Source: Natronomonas salinimetallica
GTDB taxonomy: Archaea; Halobacteriota; Halobacteria; Halobacteriales; Haloarculaceae
DNA length: 64,000 nucleotides
Direction: 5' to 3'
Assembly: GCF_013839515.1 (NCBI RefSeq)
Contig: NZ_JACDNQ010000001.1
Coordinates: 82,681-146,680, forward strand
Within the stretch, counting starts at the first letter, position 1, and each line of letters begins with the position of its first letter. Made by a program: the position numbers and the translations under genes. Positions 7,936-17,459 of the stretch are shown piece by piece. A model generated the notes under the pieces. It was not told where the DNA came from. It was given only the letters and a program-made list of their open reading frames with translations, and did not search any database.

Positions 7936-8919
7936 TCAAATCACCAACAGCCCGACCAGCGCGATCGCGATCCACAGTATCTTCAACGAGGTGTTCACGA
8001 TAATCACCTTCGTTCCGAACTCTGCCCCCCAGATGCCGTACTGAAAGGGGATCGACCGCTTGAACGTCGAGACGGTAAAGGAGACGATCCCACCGATGAG
8101 CATCGCCGAGACGGCGGTTCGAGCGGTGAACGTCCCGTCCTCGACGAAGGGGGCGAGCGTCACTGCCCCGCTGGTCGTATCGACGGCGTAGACGACGATG
8201 ACGGGGACGGCGGCGCTCGGCAGCCCCGTCAGCGCCGCCAGCGGGTCGGCCGCCCCACCGGTCAGCGCCTCGAGGTCGTAATACGCCGTGAGGAGCACGA
8301 CGAGCGTGTAGACGACGGCGAGCCGCGGCAGGATGTCCCGGGTCTTTTCGAGGCCACCGCGGCCGGCGTCGAGCAGCTTCTCGCCGGCCGGCCGGTCGTC
8401 GTCGCCATCGGCCCTGGCGTCGGGGTCGACATCCGACATCGCCTCGGGGTTTACGTTGTGGGCCGACAGCAAGAACGCGCCGGCGACGACGCCGGTGACC
8501 GTGATCGCGAGCGAGATGCCGGCGCGGGTGCCGACGTACAACAGGCCGACACGGAGGCCGAGAATCGGGATCAACACCGGCGCGTAGTACGTGAAGATGT
8601 GCTGGACGAACCCGAAGAACGTGTTGATCGTGACGGCGACGAGCGTCGCGCGGTCGTCGAGCAACCCCGAGTCGCGGTACTCGGCGAGCATCCCATACCC
8701 CGCGGTCGTCGAGGCGGCCGTCGTCAGGATGGCACCGCCGACCTCGTCGGGGAGGTTCGCGGGGCCGGTCAGCGGCTTCGACAGCGCCGCGATATACCTG
8801 ATCGCGCCGAAGGCGACGAGGACGTTCGCGAAGGCGACACCCCCGGCGATGGCGACCGCGATCGTCAGCACTCGCGGTAGTACCTCCCCGAGGAGCACCG
8901 AGCCGGCGGCGGGAGCCAT
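7936..8919 (-). CDS. Nucleoside recognition (gate) domain membrane protein
   Basis: A 327-residue polytopic membrane protein of the nucleoside-recognition/gate domain superfamily. Two hydrophobic halves (residues ~10-165 and ~200-325) are separated by an acidic soluble loop near residues 170-185. Stretches such as TTAASTTAGYGMLAEYRDSG and AVDTTSGAVTLAPF are characteristic. The transported substrate cannot be read from the sequence; the domain name derives from nucleoside transporters and the sporulation proteins SpmA/SpmB. It is divergent from proC. Confidence 0.78.
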   Translation of the reverse strand: MAPAAGSVLLGEVLPRVLTIAVAIAGGVAFANVLVAFGAIRYIAALSKPLTGPANLPDEVGGAILTTAASTTAGYGMLAEYRDSGLLDDRATLVAVTINTFFGFVQHIFTYYAPVLIPILGLRVGLLYVGTRAGISLAITVTGVVAGAFLLSAHNVNPEAMSDVDPDARADGDDDRPAGEKLLDAGRGGLEKTRDILPRLAVVYTLVVLLTAYYDLEALTGGAADPLAALTGLPSAAVPVIVVYAVDTTSGAVTLAPFVEDGTFTARTAVSAMLIGGIVSFTVSTFKRSIPFQYGIWGAEFGTKVIIVNTSLKILWIAIALVGLLVI

Positions 8920-9078
8920 TCGAGCCGAAATTGTACTGTCGGGACCGAAACGGTTGCGCTTTTCTCGGCGGGAACGGGACCGCCGCCCCCTCGAGGGCCG
9001 CCCCGGCCGGTCGTGTTCGTGGCCGGGTCGGTCAAAACCGTAGTTGGTTTTGCGCTCGATGCTCTCTGTAGAGCCAAC

Positions 9079-9855
9079 ATGACACGAGTGAGCGTTGTCG
9101 GCTGCGGCAACATGGGCGGCGCGTTTTTAAAGGGTCTCGCCCGAACCGGATCACACCACCTGACGGCGATCGACCTCGACCCCGAGGCGCTCGAAGCCCT
9201 CGAGGCGTACGCCGACGAGACGACGGACGACACCGCGGCGGCCGCCGAATCCGACGTCGTCGTCCTGGCGGTCAAGCCGGACCTCGTGGAGGTGGTGTTG
9301 TCCGACCTCGACCTCTCCGCGGAGCAGACGCTCGTCACCCTCGCTGCAGGCGTCTCCCGCGACTTCGTCGCCGAGCGGACCGAGGCGTCGGTCGTCCGGA
9401 TCATGCCGAACCTCGCGGCCGAAACCGGTGACATGGCGGCGGCGGCGACGACCGAAGGCCTCACCGACGACGTGCGCGGGTTGCTCGCCGACGTCGGCGA
9501 GTTCATCGAGATCGACGAGGCGCTGATGGACGTCTCGACCGCGGTCAACGGAAGCGGTCCCGCTTTCGTTTTCTATCTCATCGACGCGATGAAGGCCGCC
9601 GGGGTCGAGGGGGGGCTCGCCCCCGATCAGGCGGAGACCCTCGCCGCCCAGACGTTCAAGGGGGCCGCCGAGACGGTCCTCAGGGACGACCGAAGCGTCG
9701 ACGAACTCATCGATGCGGTCTGTTCGCCGAACGGGACGACCATCGAGGGGATGGAAGTACTGTGGGACAGCAACGCCGACGAGACGGTCATCGAGGCCGT
9801 CGGCGCGGCCGAGGAGCGGTCCCGCGAACTCGCCGAGGCGTTCGACGATGAGTGA
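9079..9855 (+). CDS. proC: Pyrroline-5-carboxylate reductase
   Basis: Last enzyme of proline synthesis, reducing pyrroline-5-carboxylate to proline with NAD(P)H. It has 258 residues with the Rossmann start [19 protein letters not shown] and the P5C reductase segment [13 protein letters not shown]. The ATG at 9079 is chosen over an in-frame codon 22 residues upstream because the dinucleotide-binding motif begins immediately after it. It overlaps proB by 8 bases (ATGAGTGA), so the two are translationally coupled. Confidence 0.95.
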   Translation: MTRVSVVGCGNMGGAFLKGLARTGSHHLTAIDLDPEALEALEAYADETTDDTAAAAESDVVVLAVKPDLVEVVLSDLDLSAEQTLVTLAAGVSRDFVAERTEASVVRIMPNLAAETGDMAAAATTEGLTDDVRGLLADVGEFIEIDEALMDVSTAVNGSGPAFVFYLIDAMKAAGVEGGLAPDQAETLAAQTFKGAAETVLRDDRSVDELIDAVCSPNGTTIEGMEVLWDSNADETVIEAVGAAEERSRELAEAFDDE

Positions 9856-10696
9856 GACGGACGCCGTCGAGGCCGTCGATCCCGACGTGGTGGCGCGGGC
9901 CAGAACCCGCGCCGCCGAGGCCGATCACGTCATCGTCAAGGCCGGGACGAACTCCCTGACCGACGAGGATTCACGACTCGACCGCGTCAAACTCGACAAG
10001 CTAGTCGCGGACATCATGGACCTGCGGCGGCGGGGAAAAGACGTCATCCTGGTCTCCTCGGGCGCGGTCGGGGCCGGGATGGGACGGCTCGACCACGGCA
10101 CGGAGCAGATCGAGCAGAGCCAGGCGCTCTCGACGGTCGGGCAGGGCCTGTTGATGCGGCACTATACGCAGAGCTTCGATCGCTACGACCAGACGGTCGC
10201 ACAGATCCTCGTGACCGGCAAGGACCTCGATACACCCGAGCGGTTCCGGAACTTCACGAACACGGTCGAGACGCTCTTGGAGTGGGGTGTCGTCCCGATC
10301 ATCAACGAAAACGACGCGGTGGCGACCGAGGAACTCCGAATCGGCGACAACGACATGCTCTCGGCATCGGTCGCGATCGGCCTCGATGTCGACCTGTTGG
10401 TGACGCTGACGGACGTCGGCGGCGTCTACACGGGAAATCCGAAGCACGATCCCGACGCGGAACTGATAGACGCCGTCGGTGCGAACTACGACTCGGTCCG
10501 GGCGCTCGTCGACGACAGCACGACCGCGGCCTTCGGCGGCATCCAGACGAAAGTCGAGGGCGCACGCGACGTCAGCGAGCGCGGGATCCCGGCGATCATC
10601 GCCGGGTCGGCCGACCCGGACGTCCTGGATCGGATCGCCACAGGAACGTCCGTCGGAACTATATTCGTTCCGGCGGAGCGTGAGACCGACGACTGA
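9848..10696 (+). CDS. proB: Glutamate 5-kinase
   Basis: First committed enzyme of proline synthesis, phosphorylating glutamate. It has 282 residues with the amino-acid kinase fold: [29 protein letters not shown] and [12 protein letters not shown]. It consists of the kinase domain only; the C-terminal PUA domain of bacterial ProB is absent. The ATG at 9848 lies inside the end of proC and the next gene starts 8 bases after its stop. All three proline genes therefore form one tight unit in the order C-B-A. Confidence 0.95.
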   Translation: MSETDAVEAVDPDVVARARTRAAEADHVIVKAGTNSLTDEDSRLDRVKLDKLVADIMDLRRRGKDVILVSSGAVGAGMGRLDHGTEQIEQSQALSTVGQGLLMRHYTQSFDRYDQTVAQILVTGKDLDTPERFRNFTNTVETLLEWGVVPIINENDAVATEELRIGDNDMLSASVAIGLDVDLLVTLTDVGGVYTGNPKHDPDAELIDAVGANYDSVRALVDDSTTAAFGGIQTKVEGARDVSERGIPAIIAGSADPDVLDRIATGTSVGTIFVPAERETDD

Positions 10697-10704
10697 ACCC
10701 GAAC

Positions 10705-12090
10705 ATGACTGCACACGAGACCGACACACCCGAAGACGAGACCGACACACCCGAAGACGAGACCGACGCGCAGGTGGCGACAGCACAGCGCGCCGCCTTG
10801 GAGCTTGCGAACATCGAGAGGACGGACCGGAACGCGGCGCTGGAATCGATCGCCGACGCGATCCGCGAGCGCGGGGACGAGATCCTCGAGGCCAATGCCG
10901 AGGACGTCGAGGAGGCCGAGGCGATGCTCGAACGCGGTGAGTACACCCAGGCGCTCGTCGACCGGCTGAAACTGGACCCGGCGAAGCTCGAGGACATCGC
11001 CGGGATGGTCGAGTCCGTCGCCGGCCAGGACGACCCTCTCGGGGCGACGCTCTCGGCGCGGAAACTCGACGCTGACCTCGAACTCTACCGCGTCGCCGTC
11101 CCGATCGGCGTCGTCGCGACGGTGTTCGAGTCCCGCCCCGACGCGCTGGTCCAGATCGCCGCCCTCGCGTTGAAGTCCGGCAACGCCGTTATCCTCAAGG
11201 GCGGCAGCGAGGCCAGCGAATCGAACCGGGTCCTCTATGAGATCATCCGGGAGGCGACCGACGGACGCTTCGAGGGACTCCCCGACGGCTGGGCGCAGCT
11301 GATCGAGGCCCACGAGGAGGTCGATCGTCTCCTCGAACTGGACGAGGAGGTCGATCTCGTGATGCCGCGGGGCTCCTCGGAGTTCGTCTCGTATATCCAG
11401 GACAACACTCAGATCCCCGTATTGGGCCACACCGAGGGCGTCTGTCACGTCTACGTGGACGGCGAGGCCGACCTCGATATGGCCGAGGACGTCGCCTTCG
11501 ACGCGAAGGTCCAGTATCCGGCGGTCTGCAACGCCGTCGAGACGCTGCTCGTCGACGAGTCCGTCGCCGCCGAGTTCCTGCCCGGCCTCGTCGAACGGTA
11601 CGACGACGCGGGCGTCGAGTTGCGCGGCGACGAGGCGACCCGTGAGGTCGTCGACGTGGGCGAGGCCACCGAGGCGGACTGGCGGACCGAGTACGGCGAC
11701 CTCGAGTTGTCGATCAAGACCGTCGAGGACGTCTACGGGGCGGTCGAACACATCAACGCGAACGGCTCGAAACACACCGAGTCGATCCTCACGGAGGATA
11801 CCGACGCCGCGGAGACGTTCATGAGGGGGATCGACGCCGCGAGCGTCTTCCACAACGCCTCGACGCGCTTTGCGGACGGCTATCGCTACGGCCTCGGCGC
11901 GGAGGTCGGCATCTCGACCGGCAAGATCCACGCTCGCGGTCCGGTCGGGCTCGAAGGGCTGACGACGTATAAATACTACCTCGAGGGCGACGGTCACCTC
12001 GTTGCGAGCTATTCCGGCGAGGACGCGCTGGCGTTCCTCCACGAGGACCTCGACGCCGAGTGGACGCCCGGACGCCGGTCGGACGAGTAG
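10705..12090 (+). CDS. proA: Gamma-glutamyl phosphate reductase
   Basis: Reduces glutamyl-5-phosphate to the semialdehyde that cyclises to P5C. It has 461 residues of the aldehyde dehydrogenase superfamily, with SRPDALVQIAALALKSGNAVILKGG and the catalytic-cysteine segment QYPAVCNAVETLL. The N-terminus carries an acidic extension made by a 21-bp tandem repeat (ETDTPED twice). This is longer than usual for ProA and is probably a halophilic tail of no catalytic importance. Confidence 0.95.
   Translation: MTAHETDTPEDETDTPEDETDAQVATAQRAALELANIERTDRNAALESIADAIRERGDEILEANAEDVEEAEAMLERGEYTQALVDRLKLDPAKLEDIAGMVESVAGQDDPLGATLSARKLDADLELYRVAVPIGVVATVFESRPDALVQIAALALKSGNAVILKGGSEASESNRVLYEIIREATDGRFEGLPDGWAQLIEAHEEVDRLLELDEEVDLVMPRGSSEFVSYIQDNTQIPVLGHTEGVCHVYVDGEADLDMAEDVAFDAKVQYPAVCNAVETLLVDESVAAEFLPGLVERYDDAGVELRGDEATREVVDVGEATEADWRTEYGDLELSIKTVEDVYGAVEHINANGSKHTESILTEDTDAAETFMRGIDAASVFHNASTRFADGYRYGLGAEVGISTGKIHARGPVGLEGLTTYKYYLEGDGHLVASYSGEDALAFLHEDLDAEWTPGRRSDE
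10717..10765 (+). repeat. 21-bp in-frame tandem repeat at the proA N-terminus
   Basis: GAGACCGACACACCCGAAGAC is present twice plus a partial third copy. It encodes the ETDTPED heptapeptides right after the start codon. The frame is preserved. Confidence 0.85.
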
Positions 12091-12175
12091 CGCCCGGGTC
12101 GGCGGTCGTGGGACGCGAACGTGCCCGGGTCGCTGCCACCGCGGCGGGCGGAGCGTGCCCTCCGGGCTGACGTGC

Positions 12176-12182
12176 TTATATA
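12176..12182 (+). promoter_or_regulatory. TATA box of the dacZ-like gene
   Basis: TTATATA lies about 27 bases before the ATG at 12206 and decides that start over an upstream in-frame codon at 12002. The transcript is expected to be leaderless. Confidence 0.75.
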
Positions 12183-12205
12183 CGGATCGGGCCCGTACCG
12201 ACGGT

Positions 12206-12760
12206 ATGCTCGATCGCGAAACCGCCCGGGTGAACTACGAGACCAGCCAGGGGCTCATGGATCTCCTCCGGTACACGTGTGAGACGCTGAGCCTCGAGTT
12301 CGAGCGCTGGGACGAACAGTACGTCTCCGGGCCGAGTCTGTACTTTCTCATCGTCGCCGACGTCGACTTCGTCGAGTACACCGACCCGCTCGGGGCGAAC
12401 ACGTGGCCGATCGACCGCTGTGGCGTCGTCTCCGAGTCGGCCGAGCCGTTCATCGACGTCGCCCGGGACGTGGCGTTCAGCTGCGACGGGGCCGTCGTCA
12501 TCGCCGCGGACGGGACGATCCAAGAACAGATGGTCCGGGTCCGAAGCCCCAACGCCGAGGAGATGGACACCGACGAGGAGCTGTCCTACCCCGACTGGAT
12601 GGGAACCAAACACCTGAGCGCCCTGGAGATATCCACCCGCGAGGAGGTGCTTTGGGCCGTCACGCTGAGCGAGGAGGACGGCCGCGTCACCTCGTTCGTG
12701 GACGGGACGTACAAGGACTATCCACGGGAGGAGATCGGCGGACGGTGGCGGCCGACGTAG
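12206..12760 (+). CDS. dacZ: Diadenylate cyclase (DisA_N domain, DacZ type)
   Basis: Makes the second messenger c-di-AMP from two ATP; in Haloferax volcanii DacZ is essential. It has 184 residues. The DisA_N hallmark DGA is at residues 94-96 (SCDGAVVIAADGTIQ). The second motif is GTKHLSAL at 133-140, where bacterial DisA/CdaA have GTRHRTA-like sequence. The arginine of RHR is therefore conservatively changed to lysine and the following arginine to leucine. The gene stands alone after the proline operon; a link to osmolyte control is plausible but inferred. Confidence 0.78.
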   Translation: MLDRETARVNYETSQGLMDLLRYTCETLSLEFERWDEQYVSGPSLYFLIVADVDFVEYTDPLGANTWPIDRCGVVSESAEPFIDVARDVAFSCDGAVVIAADGTIQEQMVRVRSPNAEEMDTDEELSYPDWMGTKHLSALEISTREEVLWAVTLSEEDGRVTSFVDGTYKDYPREEIGGRWRPT

Positions 12761-12852
12761 CCCGCACGGTATACGTATAAGGATCCCATCGAGCACAGTG
12801 AAACAGCAGTATCTATCCGGCCACTGGGAAATGGGTCAGTGCAGGATACGGA

Positions 12853-12868
12853 GGCTCCTTTGGGAGCC
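12853..12868 (-). terminator. Hairpin just after the kinase stop codon
   Basis: GGCTCC-N4-GGAGCC forms a 6-bp stem starting two bases past the stop of the minus-strand kinase gene. It may be a 3'-end structure or terminator; there is no long T-run, so the assignment is tentative. Confidence 0.35.
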
Positions 12869-12869
12869 A

Positions 12870-13916
12870 TTAATCGACAGCAGCGTTGACCCCGGTGATT
12901 TCGAATCGCGCTCCCCCTTCCTGCCCTTCCGAAATACGAACGTCCCAACCGTGGGCATTCACAATTTGTTTGACGATAGATAACCCGAATCCGGTGCTGT
13001 CCTGGCTCTCTGAGTACCCCTCTTCGAAGACCTTCTCGCGTTTCTCCGGGGGAATACCGGGGCCGGTATCCGCTACGTAGAACCCATCCGACAGTGACCC
13101 GACCTCGACGGTCACGTCCTCACCGCCGTGTTCGATCGAATTGCGGAAGAGGTTTTCAAAGAGCTGACGAAGGCGGCTTCGGTCGGCCTCTACGGTCGAC
13201 TCGACATCGATTGCGATTTCTGCTCCGGGCGTTTCGACCGTCTCCCAGCAGTCTTCGAGGAAATCAGCCAACTCGATAGTTTCCGTATCTTGGACGTCTT
13301 TGCCTCCCCTGGCGAGCGCTAACAGATCGTCGATCAAATCAAAGCTTCGATCGATCGCCTCGGCTGCGATCTCGAGATGATCGCTCTCACGATTTTCCCG
13401 GGCGATATTGATCCGACCTTGCGCTACGTTCAGCGGGTTGCGCAGGTCATGAGACACTACACTCGCAAATTTGTCGAGCTGCTGGTTCCGCCGTTTGAGT
13501 TTCTGTTCCGCTCGCTTTCTCTCGGAGATGTCCCACCAAGCGCCGAATACCTCCTGTTCTCCGTCCTCATTGGTACTCACTTGTTGCTCATCGTGCAACC
13601 AGCGATAGTTTCCGTGTTTATCTTTGAACCTGTACTCCACGGTGATTCTGTCCGTGTCCTCATCTGTCAACAGCTTTTCTTCTTCTTCGAATAACTCTTG
13701 AGCATCTTCCGGATGTAGATTCTCCTGAAAATGCTCCGGGGAACCCACAAAATACTCCGGCTCAAATCCCAACACGTTCTTAACGCTCTCACTAACGTAG
13801 GTCGTCACGGGATCTCCATCGCCGACCCTGTATGAATATATCACTGCCGGCGTTTGCGTTATGAGTGTGTTGAGTCGCTCTTCGCTCACGGTTAGTTCCT
13901 CAGCCTTTTCTCCCAT
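12870..13916 (-). CDS. PAS-domain sensor histidine kinase
   Basis: A 348-residue soluble kinase. One PAS domain spans residues ~12-135 and ends with the PAC segment GAWWDISERKRAE. HisKA has the phospho-accepting histidine H156 in SVVSHDLRNPL, and a HATPase domain shows DTGPGIPPEKRE and GFGLSIVKQIV. There is no membrane segment, so it senses a cytoplasmic or diffusible signal. The ATG at 13916 is supported by a CTTAAG-type TATA element about 30 bases upstream. It is the first of three minus-strand kinases in a lower-GC stretch; no response regulator is adjacent. Confidence 0.9.
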   Translation of the reverse strand: MGEKAEELTVSEERLNTLITQTPAVIYSYRVGDGDPVTTYVSESVKNVLGFEPEYFVGSPEHFQENLHPEDAQELFEEEEKLLTDEDTDRITVEYRFKDKHGNYRWLHDEQQVSTNEDGEQEVFGAWWDISERKRAEQKLKRRNQQLDKFASVVSHDLRNPLNVAQGRINIARENRESDHLEIAAEAIDRSFDLIDDLLALARGGKDVQDTETIELADFLEDCWETVETPGAEIAIDVESTVEADRSRLRQLFENLFRNSIEHGGEDVTVEVGSLSDGFYVADTGPGIPPEKREKVFEEGYSESQDSTGFGLSIVKQIVNAHGWDVRISEGQEGGARFEITGVNAAVD

Positions 13917-14048
13917 TTTATTTCGATTGTCGAAGAGGACAGTGCTTAAGTTTTCCCGCAGGGGATACGACGGTTGCTGAATTTGCGCCCTCTATGTTAC
14001 ATGCCATCTGATGCCACTATCATATAGCCGATCGCTGTTTCACGGAGT

Positions 14049-17000
14049 GAGGGTGTCATAGAAGACTTCTCACACCAAACAGAAATCGCTGAGCTCAGGG
14101 GACGCACATACCGCGACGAGTGACAACCCATCTGGAATCCATCAGAAATCCGGTGAACATGCAGAGGCTGGGTTCAGCAGTACGAACCGGTAGGGGCGTC
14201 AATCTGTGGCCGCCGTCTCCGTGAGTGGAAGGTTGACGACGAACACGCTTCCTTCGGGATCGTTATCTTCGACCCAAACAGCGCCACCGTACTGCTCGAC
14301 GAGCGTCCGGATCAGATAGAGGCCGAGCCCGGTTCCTGGGCTGTCAAGGCCTTTTTCGCCCTTCCCGAAGATCGTCTCTTTTTGAGTATCGGGAATGCCG
14401 GGACCGTTGTCTGCGACCCTGACAGTTATGATCTCTTCATCAATCCTCGTCGAAATCCGCACCTCGGGTCTCTGCTTGTCGTTGTGGACCACCGCGTTCT
14501 GCAGGAGGTTCCGAAACACCGCTTCAAGCAACTCGTTCCCCCGAACGTGAGCCCTCGGAATCTGGCCATCGATGGTGACCATCGCCGTATCGAACTTCGC
14601 GCAGACGTTCTCAACCACTGGGTTGAGACACTGATCCAGCCTGACAGGCTCGATATCTTCTTCAGTACTCAGCATGATATCGGAGAGATCACGGGCCGTC
14701 TTTGTCAACTCAGTTGCACTTTCGGTTGCGTCCTGGATCGCCTCTAAGTCCTCTTTCCCAGCTTCTTCGACGTGTTTTTTGAGCAGTTCCGCTCGACCAC
14801 TAACTACGGCCATATCGTTGCGAATATCGTGACGCACGACCTGATTGAGCACCTCGAGATTGTCCCTTTGGTCTTCGATTTTTTGCTCGTATTCCTTTTG
14901 TTTGGTGGTGTCTTGGCCGACAGCGACGAACTTCTGTGGTTGTCCGTCTTCGTCGGTGATCGGCGAGATCGTCTGATTGAGAACGATTCCCTCGCCGTCG
15001 GCTCCTTCCTCGAACATTTCGTCGGCCCATTGCTCGCCCGAGAGGATCGTCTCCCAGAGCTCTCCGTAATACCCGTCGCCATATTCGCCTGATTTGAGGA
15101 TGCTCGGATCTTGGCCCACGGCTTCGGATTCGCTAAACCCAGTGATCTCTTCGAATGCCGGATTGACGTACTCGATAGTCCCTTCAGTATCGGTGATATA
15201 CACTATGTGAGCGGTCTGTTCGACGGCTTTCCGGAATTGTCGGAGTTTCCGCTCACGTTGTTTCTGTTCGTCGATGTCGATGTGAATTCCCACGGCACGA
15301 ACCGGTTTGCCGTCTGCATCCCGTTCGACAGTCTTACCGACATCACGAATCCACTTCCAGTCGCCGTTGGCAGTCTGTAGCCGGTTTTCGGTGTCGTAGT
15401 AGTCGGTCTCGCCCGTGATGTGACTGTCTATGGCCGCCTCTGTATCAGCGACGTCATCGGGATGGACGCGCTTTTCCCAGGCGTTGAGGTGTGACTCGAT
15501 CTCATCAAGCGAGTAGCCAAGCATCTGGGCCCACTGCTCGTTGAACTCCACCTCGTCGGTGGTCATATCCCAGTCCCAGACACCCAGTTCAGCGCCGTCG
15601 ACCGCAAGTTCGAGTCGTTCCTTGAGGTGCTTAATTTCCTCTTCTCGCTCTTTGCGCTCGGTGGTGTCACGAACGACACAGATGAGACCACCGTTGTCAG
15701 TCTCAGTCAGCGATAGGTCCTGGTGGAAGGTTTCACCATTCTTTCGTCTCCCCGTGGCTTCACCACGCCATTTTCCCCGATCTTCGAGGGCTCTGAGGAC
15801 CTCGCTCTCGAGCCGCTCAACCTCATCGTCCTCATAAAATATCCGCCACGTATTCCCGACCAGTGCTTCGGGATCATCGTATCCGTAGATGTCCGCGTGG
15901 GCCTGATTTAAATAGATCAATTCGTTGTTTTCGTTGAGGATCGACATCCCGTCCATCGATGCGTCCATCGCTTCCGCCCGTTCAAGCACCGACTGGGCGC
16001 GCTTGCGATCGGTAATGTCGACGTATAGTGCGTGGGTTCCGACAACGTCGCCTTCGTTATTCCGGCGCGGCGTCGCCTGAAGGAGCGTGACTAATCGCTT
16101 ATCGTCGGCTGTGATAAACTCACGCTCTTTGGGTGTGAACTCGCCGTCGAGGGATCGCTGATACCCGCCTTTATCCAACAGTCGTTCAGTAGATGTTTCG
16201 GTGTATACGTTTGCAAGTGGTTGTTCCTGAAGCTCCTCTCGTGAGTAGCCCAGTTTGTCGGCGAATCGCTGATTGCAGTCCTCGATGATCGGCTCGCCAT
16301 TCGCCTCACGCGTGAAGGCCATCATTACCGGTGCGTTCTCGAACAATTCTTGATACTGAGAGTCATACTGGTCTCGGACCTGAATGTGATAGTGCGCATG
16401 CGCGATGGTGTCGCTGAGGTCTTCGAGCAGTGACTGTTCGTCAGCATCGAACGCGTTTGGATAGGTAGCGTAAACGTTCAACACGCCATAGAGGGTTCCG
16501 TCGTGCTCGATTGGGATCGCTGCACTCGATTGATAGCTCCGTTCGAGCGCCGCCTCGCGCCACGGATCGTAGGTTGGATCCGCCGAAATATCTTGCACCA
16601 CTTGACTCGTGCGAGTTCTAACGGCCTGTCCTGTTGGTCCCTGCCCCGTTGTACTGTCATCGACGGTGATCTCGGCGGTATCGAGATAGCCTGCTTCTTC
16701 TCCAGCCGACGCTCTGGGAGTCACATGTGCAGTGTCAGCATCGAGACCGCCGATCCAGGCGAATACGTAGGGGTCAGCGTCGATGAGCCGTTCACAGACG
16801 CTGGCCTCGATGTCATCGCGTGTTCTGGCCTGGACGAGATCAGACTGAATATCTCTGACGAGGGCGGCAATGCGTTTGAGGTCGCTTGCTCGTTGCTGTT
16901 CGGTTGCAGCGGTGATTCGCTGTGCGAGAAATGCGAAATGTTCGGTCGAGCTGCCTTTCGGGACGTAATCAGTGCTCCCCGCAGAGAGTGCCTCGGGTAC

Positions 17001-17447
17001 GACCGTCTCAAGGTCCTCGTTGGTGTAGAAAATAAACGGTAGGCTGGGATACTCCTTGCGGACAGCCTCAAGAAAGCTAAGTCCATCGCGGCCAGGCATG
17101 TCGTATTCGGAGACGATGCAGTCAATGTCGTGATTGTTTAAAAGCGTCAGTCCCTCGTTGGGGGTGGTTGCGGTATAAAAAGTGATCCGGTCGTCGCTAT
17201 GTCTCGGAAGCTCAGTGGCCGTGCTATCGAACGCCGGTTCATTATCGACATAGAGAACGTGTATTCTATCGTTCGTTGTGGTCACAACTTCTCCAATTGA
17301 TTGATCCGAACCAAACATTTAAGTAAATACCGGTACATCCCATGCCGGATACGCGCCTTCAGTCCTACATACCATTTCAAATATAATCCTAATCTAGTAT
17401 TTTCTCCACCGGTCAGTTCACCATGATAAGAGTTCTATGACACCCTC
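14049..17447. mobile_element. Transposon-like cassette carrying a histidine kinase, no transposase
   Basis: The left end, 14049-14072, and the reverse complement of the right end, 17424-17447, match at 21 of 24 bases; the first 15 (GAGGGTGTCATAGAA) are identical. Directly outside both ends lies the same 9-mer TCACGGAGT (14040-14048 and 17448-17456), as expected for a target-site duplication. The 3,399-bp unit contains only the 1039-aa kinase, with ~150 bp and ~130 bp non-coding flanks and no transposase. It therefore looks like a non-autonomous mobile insertion cassette moved in trans. The parent insertion-sequence family is not identified; a 9-bp duplication with such ends would fit an IS4-like parent, which is a guess. 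Confidence 0.75.
14199..17318 (-). CDS. Multi-PAS/GAF sensor histidine kinase with degenerate receiver domain
   Basis: A 1039-residue soluble sensor. Domains in order: receiver-like (20-135), GAF (~165-315), four PAS domains (~322-440, 450-555, 565-685, 695-808, several with PAC endings such as VVRDTTERK), a histidine-kinase dimerisation helix with H830 (VVRHDIRND), and HATPase (NGPGIPD, GTGLGLYLI). In the receiver the expected phospho-accepting aspartate is a glutamate (E71 in VSEYDMPG), so phosphotransfer there is unlikely and the domain may be locked or only structural. GC is about 48% in a sampled 60-base line against about 65% around. It is the only gene inside the terminal inverted repeats. 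The ATG start is the longest option; a GTG at codon 12 is also possible. Confidence 0.9.
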   Translation of the reverse strand: MFGSDQSIGEVVTTTNDRIHVLYVDNEPAFDSTATELPRHSDDRITFYTATTPNEGLTLLNNHDIDCIVSEYDMPGRDGLSFLEAVRKEYPSLPFIFYTNEDLETVVPEALSAGSTDYVPKGSSTEHFAFLAQRITAATEQQRASDLKRIAALVRDIQSDLVQARTRDDIEASVCERLIDADPYVFAWIGGLDADTAHVTPRASAGEEAGYLDTAEITVDDSTTGQGPTGQAVRTRTSQVVQDISADPTYDPWREAALERSYQSSAAIPIEHDGTLYGVLNVYATYPNAFDADEQSLLEDLSDTIAHAHYHIQVRDQYDSQYQELFENAPVMMAFTREANGEPIIEDCNQRFADKLGYSREELQEQPLANVYTETSTERLLDKGGYQRSLDGEFTPKEREFITADDKRLVTLLQATPRRNNEGDVVGTHALYVDITDRKRAQSVLERAEAMDASMDGMSILNENNELIYLNQAHADIYGYDDPEALVGNTWRIFYEDDEVERLESEVLRALEDRGKWRGEATGRRKNGETFHQDLSLTETDNGGLICVVRDTTERKEREEEIKHLKERLELAVDGAELGVWDWDMTTDEVEFNEQWAQMLGYSLDEIESHLNAWEKRVHPDDVADTEAAIDSHITGETDYYDTENRLQTANGDWKWIRDVGKTVERDADGKPVRAVGIHIDIDEQKQRERKLRQFRKAVEQTAHIVYITDTEGTIEYVNPAFEEITGFSESEAVGQDPSILKSGEYGDGYYGELWETILSGEQWADEMFEEGADGEGIVLNQTISPITDEDGQPQKFVAVGQDTTKQKEYEQKIEDQRDNLEVLNQVVRHDIRNDMAVVSGRAELLKKHVEEAGKEDLEAIQDATESATELTKTARDLSDIMLSTEEDIEPVRLDQCLNPVVENVCAKFDTAMVTIDGQIPRAHVRGNELLEAVFRNLLQNAVVHNDKQRPEVRISTRIDEEIITVRVADNGPGIPDTQKETIFGKGEKGLDSPGTGLGLYLIRTLVEQYGGAVWVEDNDPEGSVFVVNLPLTETAATD

Positions 17448-17459
17448 TCACGGAGTAGT

